Assembly (NCBI GenBank): GCA_902615745.1
Contig: CACMQB010000007.1
Location: 1-64,000, forward strand
Reading direction: 5' to 3'
Origin: an uncultured Alphaproteobacteria bacterium
GTDB lineage: Bacteria; Pseudomonadota; Alphaproteobacteria; HIMB59; GCA-002718135
Length of the DNA: 64,000 nucleotides
Shown: piece after piece, positions 1 to 8,964 of the stretch
Position numbering within the stretch: position 1 is the stretch's first letter
Layout of the letters: every line of letters starts with the position of its first letter
Notes under the pieces: generated by a model
The model's database searches: none
Seen by the model: the letters and a program-made list of their open reading frames with translations, nothing else
Told to the model about the DNA's origin: nothing
Translations under genes and position numbers: made by a program

Positions 1-915
1 ACAAGTTCAATGAGTATTGAATTCTTACAAGGTAATTATTTTTCCTATAATACTCAATTATTTCTATGGCTCGCCTTCTTTGCTTCCTTTGCAGTTAAAA
101 TTCCTATGTGGCCGTTTCATACATGGTTGCCCGATGCCCATGTTGAAGCTCCAACAGCTGGATCTGTTATTTTAGCCGGAGTACTTTTAAAAATGGGTGG
201 ATATGGTTTTATCCGTTTCTCTTTAGGCATGCTTCCAGAAGCAACAGAATTTTTTATTCCTTTAATTATGACATTAAGTATAGTTGCCATAGTATATACT
301 TCCTTAGTAGCACTAGCACAAACTGATATTAAAAAACTAATTGCATATTCATCTGTTGCTCATATGGGAATTGTAACAATTGGAATTTTCTTAGTGAATC
401 AACAAGGCTTAGAAGGAGCAATGATGCAAATGATTAGTCATGGACTAGTTTCAGCAGCTCTATTTTTATGTGTTGGTGTTATTTATGATCGAATGCATAC
501 TAGAGAAATTGAATTTTACGGAGGATTAGTTCAAAGAATGCCACTTTATGCAACAGTATTCATGATTTTTATGCTGGGATCAGTTGGATTGCCTGGAACT
601 AGTGGTTTTATTGGAGAATTTTTAGTTATTGTTGGCGCATTTAAATTTTCAAGTTACGTTGTTATTGGCGCGGCTTTTGGAATAATATTATCCGCTGTTT
701 ACATGCTATACCTTTATAAAAGAATTATTTTTGGCACCATAACTAATAATAAACTTGCAGATATTTTAGATATAAACACAAGAGAGAAAATCATATTAAT
801 ACCTTTAGCAATTTCAGTAATATTACTAGGTATATTTCCAAATCTATTTTTAGATCCTATGAGATTATCACTTGAACTGATTATAACAAACTATGAAATA
901 GCCAATGCTAAATAA
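1..915 (+). CDS. nuoM: NADH-quinone oxidoreductase subunit M (5'-truncated by window edge)
   Basis: This is the C-terminal 304 residues of an antiporter-like proton-pumping subunit of respiratory complex I in the inner membrane. The frame is open from base 1, so the ATG at base 10 is internal and the gene begins outside the window; full-length NuoM is about 500 residues. The conserved NuoM stretch [17 protein letters not shown] is followed by LLKMGGYG, which carries the conserved membrane lysine, and many hydrophobic helices follow. The stop overlaps the nuoN start by 11 bp, the usual end of a nuo operon. Identity is secure. Confidence 0.95.
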   Translation, partial: TSSMSIEFLQGNYFSYNTQLFLWLAFFASFAVKIPMWPFHTWLPDAHVEAPTAGSVILAGVLLKMGGYGFIRFSLGMLPEATEFFIPLIMTLSIVAIVYTSLVALAQTDIKKLIAYSSVAHMGIVTIGIFLVNQQGLEGAMMQMISHGLVSAALFLCVGVIYDRMHTREIEFYGGLVQRMPLYATVFMIFMLGSVGLPGTSGFIGEFLVIVGAFKFSSYVVIGAAFGIILSAVYMLYLYKRIIFGTITNNKLADILDINTREKIILIPLAISVILLGIFPNLFLDPMRLSLELIITNYEIANAK

Positions 916-2341
916 TATTTACAATATTTTTTTTATACCCGAAATTTTTTTAGCTTGCTCTTCTTTTGTTTGTTTGCTTTTTGGGCTTTTTTTAAAAAAG
1001 AATGCATTTAGACAAACTTCCAATCTAGCAGTTTTCGTTTTATTATTAACCATTTTGCTTGTTTACTATGATAGTGAATCAAATTTTGCAAATTATAAAA
1101 GTTTATTTAGCCACTCTTCTTTTATAAATTTTTTTAAAATTTTAGCTTTATTAGGATCTATAGCTAGTATCATCATTTCTAAAGATTATTTCTTAGGCAT
1201 TAAACTTAAAAATTTTGAAATTCCTGTTTTATTTTTATTTTCTACACTTGGGATGATGTTAATGATTGCTTCAAATAATCTTATGTCCATGTATCTAGCA
1301 ATAGAGCTACAAAGTTTATCTCTATATGTTGCTGCAGCAATAAAAAGAGATTCAATCTCATCAGCTGAGTCAGGAGTAAAATACTTTATTTTAGGAGCAT
1401 TATCGTCTGGTATACTTTTGTACGGCTTCTCCTTAATTTATGGATTTACTGGTTCAATGAATTTTGATGATATAAGTTTCTATTTATCAAAATATGATAA
1501 TTTAAATTTAGGTCTAATATTTGGGCTTGTATTTGTGATGGTGGGCTTGGCTTTTAAGGTTTCAGCAGTACCTTTCCATATGTGGACTCCTGATGTTTAT
1601 GAAGGAGCTCCAAACTCAATTACAGGTTTTTTTGCTATTGTCCCTAAGATTGCTGCAGTAGCTTTAATTTATCGTTTTTGCTTAGTTCCATTTGAAAATT
1701 TTTACTTAGAATGGAGTCAAATAATTTTATTTTTATCAATAGCCTCAATGTTTCTTGGAGCTGTAGCGGCTATAGCACAGTCAAATATTAAAAGATTATT
1801 AGCTTATAGTTCTATCGGACATATAGGTTATATCTTAATAGCTTTAGTTGCCGCAAATGATGATGGAATTAAAGCAGCATCAATTTATATGTTTTCATAC
1901 ATGATAATGAATGTTGCTATTTTTGCTATTTTACTTTCGTTAAAAGTTAAAAATGAATATTTAATTAATATAAGTGATTTAAAAGGGTTAAGTAAAAGTA
2001 ATCCAATCGTTAGTCTTTTTATTTCAATAATAATGCTATCTATGGCTGGAATCCCACCCTTTATAGGATTTTTTGGAAAGTTTTATGTTTTCATTGCTGC
2101 AATTGAACGAGAATTATATGTGCTTTCAGTTCTTGGCGTCTTAGCTAGTGTTATTTCTGCATTTTATTATTTAAGAATTATTAAGATAATGTATTTTGAT
2201 GAAAGTAAAAGTGAAGGAATAATTAATTTTCAAATTTCTTTTCAATCAAAAATTATTCTGTCCTTAAGTTTGTTTGTAATTATTTGTTTTATATTTTACC
2301 CGTCTTTATTGATTAATATATCAGCAAGTTTGACCATTTGA
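905..2341 (+). CDS. nuoN: NADH-quinone oxidoreductase subunit N
   Basis: This 478-residue polytopic membrane protein is the second antiporter-like subunit at this end of complex I and contributes to proton translocation driven by NADH oxidation. The family motif is visible as [20 protein letters not shown], followed by [20 protein letters not shown]. Length is typical of NuoN. The start overlaps the end of nuoM by 11 bp, indicating translational coupling, and birA begins 3 bp after the stop. This nuoN-birA-coaX-rnj order is common in Alphaproteobacteria. Confidence 0.96.
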   Translation: MLNNIYNIFFIPEIFLACSSFVCLLFGLFLKKNAFRQTSNLAVFVLLLTILLVYYDSESNFANYKSLFSHSSFINFFKILALLGSIASIIISKDYFLGIKLKNFEIPVLFLFSTLGMMLMIASNNLMSMYLAIELQSLSLYVAAAIKRDSISSAESGVKYFILGALSSGILLYGFSLIYGFTGSMNFDDISFYLSKYDNLNLGLIFGLVFVMVGLAFKVSAVPFHMWTPDVYEGAPNSITGFFAIVPKIAAVALIYRFCLVPFENFYLEWSQIILFLSIASMFLGAVAAIAQSNIKRLLAYSSIGHIGYILIALVAANDDGIKAASIYMFSYMIMNVAIFAILLSLKVKNEYLINISDLKGLSKSNPIVSLFISIIMLSMAGIPPFIGFFGKFYVFIAAIERELYVLSVLGVLASVISAFYYLRIIKIMYFDESKSEGIINFQISFQSKIILSLSLFVIICFIFYPSLLINISASLTI

Positions 2342-2344
2342 TTA

Positions 2345-3079
2345 ATGTCATTAGATAAAATTAAAAATCTATTAGATAAAAACAATTTTGATTTTCATTT
2401 TATTGAATCTGTAGACTCTACAATGTCAGAGGTTAAAAAACTTATTTATAATAGAGATATATGTTTGATGGCAAATGAACAAAAAAAAGGATTTGGAAGA
2501 CGAGGAACAACTTGGGAAAGTCCAAAAAATAATGTCTATATTTCTATTTTATCTAAAAATATATTGCCAATAGAAAATCATTTTTTAAATAATGCTTTTA
2601 TTACTAATATTATCTGTTCTGTGATTGAAAATATATGTAATGTTAAAACTCAAATTAAATGGCCAAATGATATTTTAATTAATAAAGAAAAAATTTCTGG
2701 AATAATTTCTGAAATATTTAGTATCAAAAGTGATAAATATATCAATACTGGTTTTGGAGTTAATATAGTATCTTCTCCAAAAATTGAAAATTATCTAACA
2801 ACTAATATTAATAAATACAATAAAGAAATTAACAATTTTTATTTTGTATATGAAATTATGGAAGAGTATTTTAAAAATTTTAAACAACTGCTAAATAACC
2901 ACGAAAAAATTATGACTGAATATAAAAGTAGATTATTATATTTAGGAAGTAATATTAATTTAAAAATTGATGAACAAAATGTAAAACAAGGAATATTTCA
3001 TAATCTTAACCCAGATGGTTCAATCACTTTAAAAAATAATATTAATTTTGAAAATATATATAATGCTAGAATAATTTAA
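2345..3079 (+). CDS. birA: Biotin--[acetyl-CoA-carboxylase] ligase
   Basis: This 244-residue protein should activate biotin to biotinyl-AMP and attach it to the biotin carboxyl carrier protein. Visible motifs are GRRGTTWESPKNNVYIS (biotinyl-AMP binding loop, near residues 48-64) and KWPNDILINKEKISGI, the hallmark KWPND segment. The protein has no N-terminal helix-turn-helix, so it is a ligase-only (group I) BirA and not a repressor. The stop overlaps the coaX ATG by one base. Lysine and asparagine are very frequent, as in the rest of this AT-rich region. Confidence 0.93.
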   Translation: MSLDKIKNLLDKNNFDFHFIESVDSTMSEVKKLIYNRDICLMANEQKKGFGRRGTTWESPKNNVYISILSKNILPIENHFLNNAFITNIICSVIENICNVKTQIKWPNDILINKEKISGIISEIFSIKSDKYINTGFGVNIVSSPKIENYLTTNINKYNKEINNFYFVYEIMEEYFKNFKQLLNNHEKIMTEYKSRLLYLGSNINLKIDEQNVKQGIFHNLNPDGSITLKNNINFENIYNARII

Positions 3080-3840
3080 TGATTGTTATAGATGCAGGTA
3101 ATACTAATATAGTTATTGGTTTTTATACAAAAAATAAATTAATTAAAATTATTAGATTAAAAACAGAAAAAAAAATCAATATTACAAAAAAAGAAATAAA
3201 TAAATTTTTTAAATCTAACAAAAAGTTGATTAATAATCTTAAAGATAGATTTTGTATCTTGTCCTCTGTTGTACCATCTTTAAATTTAATTTTTAAAAAT
3301 ATTTTTCAAAAAAATAAATTCAAATTTTATGTAATTAATCCCAAAAAAATATCATTCAGAAATAGTATCAATTATAATTTAAATCAAATTGGGAGTGATC
3401 GAATAGCAAACTATGCCTATGTATATAGTAAGAAAATCAAAGACTGTATAATTCTCGACTTTGGTACAGCTACTACTTTTGATGTCATTAAAAATAATCA
3501 ATATTTAGGTGGATTAATTTTTCCAGGTATAAATCTTTCAATGGAGACACTTTTAAAAAATGCTGAGTTAATAAAAACTTCAAAAATCTCAAAATCAAAT
3601 AAAATTGTTAATAATAATACATCAGCTTCAATTCAATCAGGTTTCTATTTTGGTTATTTGCATGCAGTTAATGGCATATTAAAGCAAATTATTAAGGAGA
3701 ATAACTTTAAGCCTAAAGTCTATATTACGGGTGGTCTAGGTAAAATATTTAGGGATAAAATTATTTATAAACCTATATATATGGAACATTTGACATTAGA
3801 AGGAATAAAAGAAATTGGTAACAAACATTTTTATGAGTAA
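3079..3840 (+). CDS. coaX: Type III pantothenate kinase
   Basis: This 253-residue enzyme catalyses the first step of coenzyme A synthesis, phosphorylation of pantothenate. It has the ASKHA-fold motifs of CoaX: DAGNTNIVIGF at the N-terminus (phosphate 1), GSDRIANYAY in the middle, DFGTATTFDVI (phosphate 2) and GGLIFPGINLS. Type III kinases are insensitive to CoA feedback and often need monovalent cations, which is family knowledge rather than something seen here. The gene overlaps birA by 1 base and the rnj start by 8 bases. Confidence 0.95.
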   Translation: MIVIDAGNTNIVIGFYTKNKLIKIIRLKTEKKINITKKEINKFFKSNKKLINNLKDRFCILSSVVPSLNLIFKNIFQKNKFKFYVINPKKISFRNSINYNLNQIGSDRIANYAYVYSKKIKDCIILDFGTATTFDVIKNNQYLGGLIFPGINLSMETLLKNAELIKTSKISKSNKIVNNNTSASIQSGFYFGYLHAVNGILKQIIKENNFKPKVYITGGLGKIFRDKIIYKPIYMEHLTLEGIKEIGNKHFYE

Positions 3841-5506
3841 TAATTTACAACTAAATGATTTTAATGAAGGACTACACTTTTTATCTCTTGGAGGTATTGG
3901 AGAAATAGGTGCAAATTGTTATCTTTACGGATGTGATGGAAAATGGATAATGATAGATTTAGGTCTTTCATTTGCAGATGAAAAGTTTCCTGGTGTAGAT
4001 TTATTAGTGCCAAAAATTGATCATATTGAAAGTTTAGAAGATAATCTCGAGGCAATTATTATCAGCCATGGTCATGAAGATCATGCAGGAGCTGTTGCGT
4101 TCTTAGCAAATAAAATTAAATGTCCAGTATATGCAAGTAAATTTGCAAAATTTCTAATCGAAAATAGGCTAAAAGAATTTAATAAAGTAGAAGGATTTAC
4201 TTTAGAAGAGATAAACCTAGAAAAGAAATTAATACTCAATAATTTTGATATAAGTTTTATTCCAACTACACACTCAATTCCTGAACCAACTGCAATTGTA
4301 ATTAAAACAACATATGGATCATTACTTCATACTGCTGATTGGAAAATAGATCATTCACCTACTTTAGGAGACTCATTTTCAAAAGAAAAATTTGAAAAAT
4401 TAGGAAATGATGGATTACTTGCCTTAATAGGTGACTCTACTAACGCAAATGTGCCTGGTAAATCACAATCTGAAAATGACGTTAGGGATGAACTGACAAG
4501 TGTATTTTCAAGGTTTTCTAATAGAATTGTTGTTACATGTTTTTCTTCAAATATTGCAAGAATGAAAAATATTATTCAAGCAGCAAAAAAAAATAAAAGA
4601 AAGGTCGCTCTTGTTGGTAGGAGTATGAAAAAAAATATCGAGGTAGCAAGAAAATGTGGTTATGTTTCGGATGATGAAATTTTTATTAGTGAAGATGAAG
4701 CTTCTTATATACCAAGAGAAAATTTAGTCATAATTTGTACTGGAAGCCAGGGTGAAAAAAGATCTGCGCTTTTCAGAATAGCTTATAATTCTCATCAACA
4801 TTTACATTTAGAACCTAAAGATGTAGTAATTTTTAGCTCAAGAGATATTCCTGGTAATGAAAAATCAATAAATAATTTAAAGAACTTACTTATTAGACAA
4901 AGAGTTGAGATAGTAACTGCTGATGACGATCTAGTGCATGTTTCAGGTCACGGTTATGCAGATGAAATAAAACAAATGTATAATTGGACAAAACCGTACT
5001 TATCTATTCCTGTGCATGGTGAACCCATGCATCTAGAAGCTCATAAACAATTATCTTACTCATCTCAAGTACCATTTACTAAAATTTTAGAAAATGGCAA
5101 ATGTCTCAAAATTGCACCAGGTGAACCTAAAATTGTAGAAAAATTTGAAACTGGAAAGTTAATTGTCGAGGGTAAAAATCTTTACGACTCTGAGTCTGCA
5201 TTTATTAAAGAGAGAAGGAAATATTCATTTGAGGGGCTAGTATTAATTTCTTTAATTATCAATGATGATGACTATTCAATTAATAAAAATATGTTACTTA
5301 CCTTAAAAGGATTGCCAGGAATAGATGAAGAAAATATTAAAAATGATTTTAAAATACTTTTTATAGAAAACTATACAAAACTTAACAAAGATCAAAAATC
5401 GTCAGATCTTATAGTATCTGACTTAGTTAAAAGTTCTTTTAGAAAGATTATAAAAAATTCAATTCAAAAAAAACCAGAAATTGAAGTTCATTTAATACGA
5501 TCTTAA
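3833..5506 (+). CDS. rnj: Ribonuclease J (beta-CASP metallo-beta-lactamase RNase)
   Basis: This is an RNase J-type endo/5'-exoribonuclease of 557 residues acting in mRNA decay and rRNA/5'-end maturation. The zinc-binding HGHEDHAGA motif lies near residue 70, followed by the beta-CASP landmarks GDSTNA, CTGSQGE and SGHGYADEI and the C-terminal PVHGE. I chose the ATG at 3833, which overlaps the coaX stop as ATGAGTAA, over an upstream in-frame TTG at 3815 that would run further into coaX. In Alphaproteobacteria RNase J usually coexists with RNase E. DUF1467 begins on the last base of the stop codon. Confidence 0.94.
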   Translation: MSNNLQLNDFNEGLHFLSLGGIGEIGANCYLYGCDGKWIMIDLGLSFADEKFPGVDLLVPKIDHIESLEDNLEAIIISHGHEDHAGAVAFLANKIKCPVYASKFAKFLIENRLKEFNKVEGFTLEEINLEKKLILNNFDISFIPTTHSIPEPTAIVIKTTYGSLLHTADWKIDHSPTLGDSFSKEKFEKLGNDGLLALIGDSTNANVPGKSQSENDVRDELTSVFSRFSNRIVVTCFSSNIARMKNIIQAAKKNKRKVALVGRSMKKNIEVARKCGYVSDDEIFISEDEASYIPRENLVIICTGSQGEKRSALFRIAYNSHQHLHLEPKDVVIFSSRDIPGNEKSINNLKNLLIRQRVEIVTADDDLVHVSGHGYADEIKQMYNWTKPYLSIPVHGEPMHLEAHKQLSYSSQVPFTKILENGKCLKIAPGEPKIVEKFETGKLIVEGKNLYDSESAFIKERRKYSFEGLVLISLIINDDDYSINKNMLLTLKGLPGIDEENIKNDFKILFIENYTKLNKDQKSSDLIVSDLVKSSFRKIIKNSIQKKPEIEVHLIRS

Positions 5507-5739
5507 TGGCACTATTTACTCATGTTCTAATTTTTATCCTTATTTGGTGGATTTTATTTTTCATACTCCTGCCGATTAAGATAAAAGTGCCTCAAAAAGT
5601 AGATTCTGGACATGCAAAAAGCGCTCCAAGTAAGCCATATCTTCTAATAAAATTTATAGCAACTTCATTAATATCAGCTTTAATTTTATTTTTTTTGATT
5701 TTATTTGGATTTGATTTATCAAATATATTTAATAAATGA
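5506..5739 (+). CDS. DUF1467 family small membrane protein
   Basis: This 77-residue protein has two hydrophobic segments, near residues 5-24 and 48-70, separated by a polar stretch containing GHAKSAPSKPYL. The GHAxSAP loop and the position between rnj and proS match the alphaproteobacterial DUF1467 family, whose function is unknown. The ATG shares a base with the rnj stop, and the end overlaps the proS start by 4 bp (ATGA), so it is embedded in a coupled operon. An inner-membrane location is likely from the two helices. I make no functional claim. Confidence 0.88.
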   Translation: MALFTHVLIFILIWWILFFILLPIKIKVPQKVDSGHAKSAPSKPYLLIKFIATSLISALILFFLILFGFDLSNIFNK

Positions 5740-7031
5740 AATATTCTAACTTTTTTCTTCCCACTATTAAAGATGCGCCATCAGATGCTGAAATAATTTC
5801 ACATAAATTAATGATCAGAGCTGGCATGATTAAACAATCTAGTGCCGGTATTTATTCATGGTTACCTTTAGGCCTACTTGTATTAAAAAAAATTGAACAG
5901 ATTGTTAGAGAGGAACAAAATAATGCAGGAGCAGTAGAACTGCTTATGCCTACGATTCAATCTTCGGATTTATGGATTAAATCTGGAAGATACGATGATT
6001 ATGGAAAAGAAATGTTGAGGATTACAGATAGAAGTGGAAGGGAAATGCTTTACGGCCCAACAAATGAAGAATTAATTACAGATATATTTCAATCACATAT
6101 AAATTCTTACAAAGATCTTCCAAAAAATCTTTATCATATTCAATGGAAATTCCGAGATGAAGTTAGGCCTAGGTTTGGAGTAATGCGAGGAAGAGAATTC
6201 TTAATGAAGGATAATTATTCATTTGATCTTGACGAAAGCGAAGCAAAAAAATCTTATGACAATATGTTTAAAGCATACATAAAAACTTTTATTAGAATGG
6301 GTTTAACACCAATTTCTTTGAGAGCAGAAACAGGACCAATTGGAGGTAACTTAAGTCATGAATTTCAAATACTAGCTAAGACTGGTGAAAGTACACTTTA
6401 TTATGATAAAAAACTAGAAACACTAAACCCTGAAACTATAGACCCAAATGAGTTGCAGTCATTTTATGCTGCAGTTGATGATCAACATGATGAAAAAAAT
6501 TGCCCAATTTCAAATGAAGATTTAAAAATTTCTAAGGGCATTGAAGTGGGTCATATATTTTATTTTGGAACAAAATATTCTGAGAAATTAAATGCATTTG
6601 TTCAAGATAAAAGTGGGAAAAATGTTCCAGTACATATGGGATCATATGGTATTGGCGTTTCAAGACTTGTAGGTGCAATTATAGAAGCTTATCATGATGA
6701 AAAAGGAATTAGGTGGCCTTTAGAGGTTGCTCCATTTAAGGTTTCTATAGTTAATTTAATGCCAGAAGATCAAGATTGTGACACAAAATCATCAGAATAT
6801 TATGAATATTTTATGAAAAATAATATTGAAGTCATTTTAGATGATAGAATCTGCAGTATAGGAAAAAAATTATCTGATAATGAGTTAATTGGAACACCAT
6901 ATCAAATTATTATTGGCAAAAGAGATCTAAAAGATAATTTAGTAGAAATAAAAAATCGCCAAAATAATGAAAGTGAAAAAATTTCATCCAGTAGTGTAAT
7001 TGATTTTATTAATAATAAGTTAAAAAAATAG
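5736..7031 (+). CDS. proS: Proline--tRNA ligase (alphaproteobacterial short form)
   Basis: This class II aminoacyl-tRNA synthetase charges tRNA-Pro. Motif 1 and 2 regions are visible, including MLYGPTNEELI and FRDEVRPRFGVMRGREFLM, and the C-terminal anticodon-binding domain contains EVILDDR and the GTPYQIIIGKRDL segment. At 431 residues it lacks the about 180-residue editing insertion of E. coli ProS. This is normal for Alphaproteobacteria, where mischarged Ala-tRNA-Pro is cleared by a free-standing editing protein, so it is not a truncation. The start overlaps the DUF1467 stop, and lolC follows with no spacer. Confidence 0.95.
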   Translation: MKYSNFFLPTIKDAPSDAEIISHKLMIRAGMIKQSSAGIYSWLPLGLLVLKKIEQIVREEQNNAGAVELLMPTIQSSDLWIKSGRYDDYGKEMLRITDRSGREMLYGPTNEELITDIFQSHINSYKDLPKNLYHIQWKFRDEVRPRFGVMRGREFLMKDNYSFDLDESEAKKSYDNMFKAYIKTFIRMGLTPISLRAETGPIGGNLSHEFQILAKTGESTLYYDKKLETLNPETIDPNELQSFYAAVDDQHDEKNCPISNEDLKISKGIEVGHIFYFGTKYSEKLNAFVQDKSGKNVPVHMGSYGIGVSRLVGAIIEAYHDEKGIRWPLEVAPFKVSIVNLMPEDQDCDTKSSEYYEYFMKNNIEVILDDRICSIGKKLSDNELIGTPYQIIIGKRDLKDNLVEIKNRQNNESEKISSSSVIDFINNKLKK

Positions 7032-8282
7032 ATGATTTCTAAATCAGAACGATTACTGATTTTTAGATTTTTATTCTCTAAGAAATCTGATGGCTATGTG
7101 TCTATTTTTGCTTGGTTTTCCATAATAGGTATTAGTTTAGGAGTAGCAGCAATTATTATAGTAATGTCTGTTATGAATGGTTTTAGAATTGATCTAACTA
7201 AAAGAATAATTGGACTTAATTCACACCTTAATATTTATAGTTTTGATAATGAGATAACAAATAAGCAAGCTGATGAACTCATATTGAATATTGATAATTC
7301 TTTTTTTAACCAACACTACAAATCTATTGAAACAAATGGATTAATTATAAAATCCAATTACTCAAAAGGTGTTATGATCAAAGGCTATGACAAATATGAT
7401 AAAAATCATTATTTGTTTAATTCAATTAATATGGGTGCATTAATTCAAAATCCAAAAAGTGAAATATTAATTGGAGATTCCTTAGCCAATGAAATGAATT
7501 TAAGCGTGGGAGATAAGGTTAAAATTGCAATTCCAAAGACAGATAAAACAATATTAGGAAATATTCCAAGATTTAAAACATTGGAGGTAGTAGGTATATT
7601 TGATCTAGGTTTATATGAATATGATTCAAATTTAATTTTTTTATCTTCAGAACTTGTTAGAAAATTACTATTATATGATGAATATATTTATAACAAAATT
7701 GAATTCTTTACTTCATCTCCTAATGAAATTGAATTATTTAAAAATAAAGTAGAATTAGAAATATCTAATCTTTTATTAAATTTTTATTCAATATCTTGGA
7801 AGGATCAAAACAAAACTTTAATAAATGCACTTAAGGTGGAAAAGAATGTTATGTTTATTATTCTTTCTTTAATTATCTTAGTTGCATCATTAAATATAAT
7901 TTCAGGATTAATTATATTTGTAAAAGAAAAAAACAAAGATATAGGAATTTTGAAAACTATAGGAATGAGTAATAAAAGTATTATAAAAATATTTTTTACT
8001 ATTGGAATCTCAATTGGTTTAATAGGATCTTTAATAGGATTATTAATTGGAATTCTTTTCACAATAAATATTAAATCAATTCAAAGTTTTTTAGAATATT
8101 TACTTGGAACAAAACTTTTTTCTGAAGAAGTTTATTATTTATCATCTTTACCTTCAAAAATTAGCGTAGATGAAGTAGTTTACGTACTGTGTGTTGCAAT
8201 AATTATATCAATTATATCAACTATTTTTCCAGCTTTAAGTTCAGCTAGAATAGACCCTGTTAAAAGTTTAAGAAGTGAATAA
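7032..8282 (+). CDS. lolC: Lipoprotein-releasing ABC transporter permease LolC/LolE family
   Basis: This 416-residue inner-membrane protein is the permease of the LolCDE-type exporter that extracts outer-membrane lipoproteins and passes them to LolA. It has one N-terminal helix (about residues 22-47), a large periplasmic domain (about 48-270) and three C-terminal helices, ending in the FtsX-type VKSLRSE tail. Only one permease gene is present, consistent with the single LolF-like permease that most Alphaproteobacteria use as a homodimer. It starts on the base after the proS stop and overlaps lolD by 8 bp. Confidence 0.92.
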   Translation: MISKSERLLIFRFLFSKKSDGYVSIFAWFSIIGISLGVAAIIIVMSVMNGFRIDLTKRIIGLNSHLNIYSFDNEITNKQADELILNIDNSFFNQHYKSIETNGLIIKSNYSKGVMIKGYDKYDKNHYLFNSINMGALIQNPKSEILIGDSLANEMNLSVGDKVKIAIPKTDKTILGNIPRFKTLEVVGIFDLGLYEYDSNLIFLSSELVRKLLLYDEYIYNKIEFFTSSPNEIELFKNKVELEISNLLLNFYSISWKDQNKTLINALKVEKNVMFIILSLIILVASLNIISGLIIFVKEKNKDIGILKTIGMSNKSIIKIFFTIGISIGLIGSLIGLLIGILFTINIKSIQSFLEYLLGTKLFSEEVYYLSSLPSKISVDEVVYVLCVAIIISIISTIFPALSSARIDPVKSLRSE

Positions 8283-8964
8283 TAAATATTTATTAGAGAT
8301 AACCAATCTTTGTAAAAATTATACAAATGAAAATAATTCAAAAATTGAGATAATTAAAAATTTAAATTTTAAATTAAAGCAAAACACTAAAGTTTCAATT
8401 GTTGGGCCTTCAGGTTCAGGCAAAACAACTTTTCTCAATATTATTGGTTTACTTGACTCAGAATATGATGGAAACTTTTATTTTAAGAATAAAGATATTT
8501 CTTTGTGCTCTAAAGATGAAACGAATAAAATTAGAGGATTATCAATTGGTTTTATTCATCAATTTTTTCATCTGATTCCTGAACTCACTGTGATTGAGAA
8601 TGTTATGCTGCCTTTATTAATTAATAAAAATGAAAAGAAAAGTTATGAAATTTCTAAAAAACTGCTTTTTAAATTCGGTTTAGATGAAAGAATAAATTAT
8701 AAACCTTTAAAATTATCAGGAGGAGAGCAACAAAGGGTTGCTATTGCTAGATCTTTGATAAATGATCCAGATTTAATTTTAGCTGATGAGATGACTGGCA
8801 ATCTTGATGAAGATACTGCTAACAATATTTTTAAATTTTTTATAAATTATATCGAACAAAATAATAAAACTTTAGTATATGTTACTCATAACAAAACTTA
8901 TTCTTTATTATCTGATGAAATTTATTATTTTAAAAATAAGAAAATACATTTGACAAATGAATAA
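8275..8964 (+). CDS. lolD: Lipoprotein-releasing system ATP-binding protein LolD
   Basis: This 229-residue ABC ATPase powers the adjacent permease. It has Walker [10 protein letters not shown], the Q-loop region [14 protein letters not shown], signature LSGGEQQR, Walker [13 protein letters not shown] and the switch histidine in YVTHNK. The start is GTG at 8275, overlapping the lolC stop by 8 bp, and the end overlaps the dnaE start by 8 bp (ATGAATAA). The MacB/LolD subfamily assignment rests on both the sequence and the neighbouring FtsX-type permease. Confidence 0.95.
   Translation: MNNKYLLEITNLCKNYTNENNSKIEIIKNLNFKLKQNTKVSIVGPSGSGKTTFLNIIGLLDSEYDGNFYFKNKDISLCSKDETNKIRGLSIGFIHQFFHLIPELTVIENVMLPLLINKNEKKSYEISKKLLFKFGLDERINYKPLKLSGGEQQRVAIARSLINDPDLILADEMTGNLDEDTANNIFKFFINYIEQNNKTLVYVTHNKTYSLLSDEIYYFKNKKIHLTNE

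Noticed and set aside
3815..3832. Upstream TTG start for RNase J
   Set aside because: The ATG at 3833 overlaps the coaX stop in the usual coupled manner and homologues do not need the extra six residues. The same logic rejects the early GTG for rpsB (12436) and TTGs for lpxI (22747) and the ParA-like gene (58153).
5736..7031. ProS looks truncated compared with E. coli
   Set aside because: The missing editing insertion is normal for alphaproteobacterial ProS; all catalytic motifs and the anticodon domain are present.
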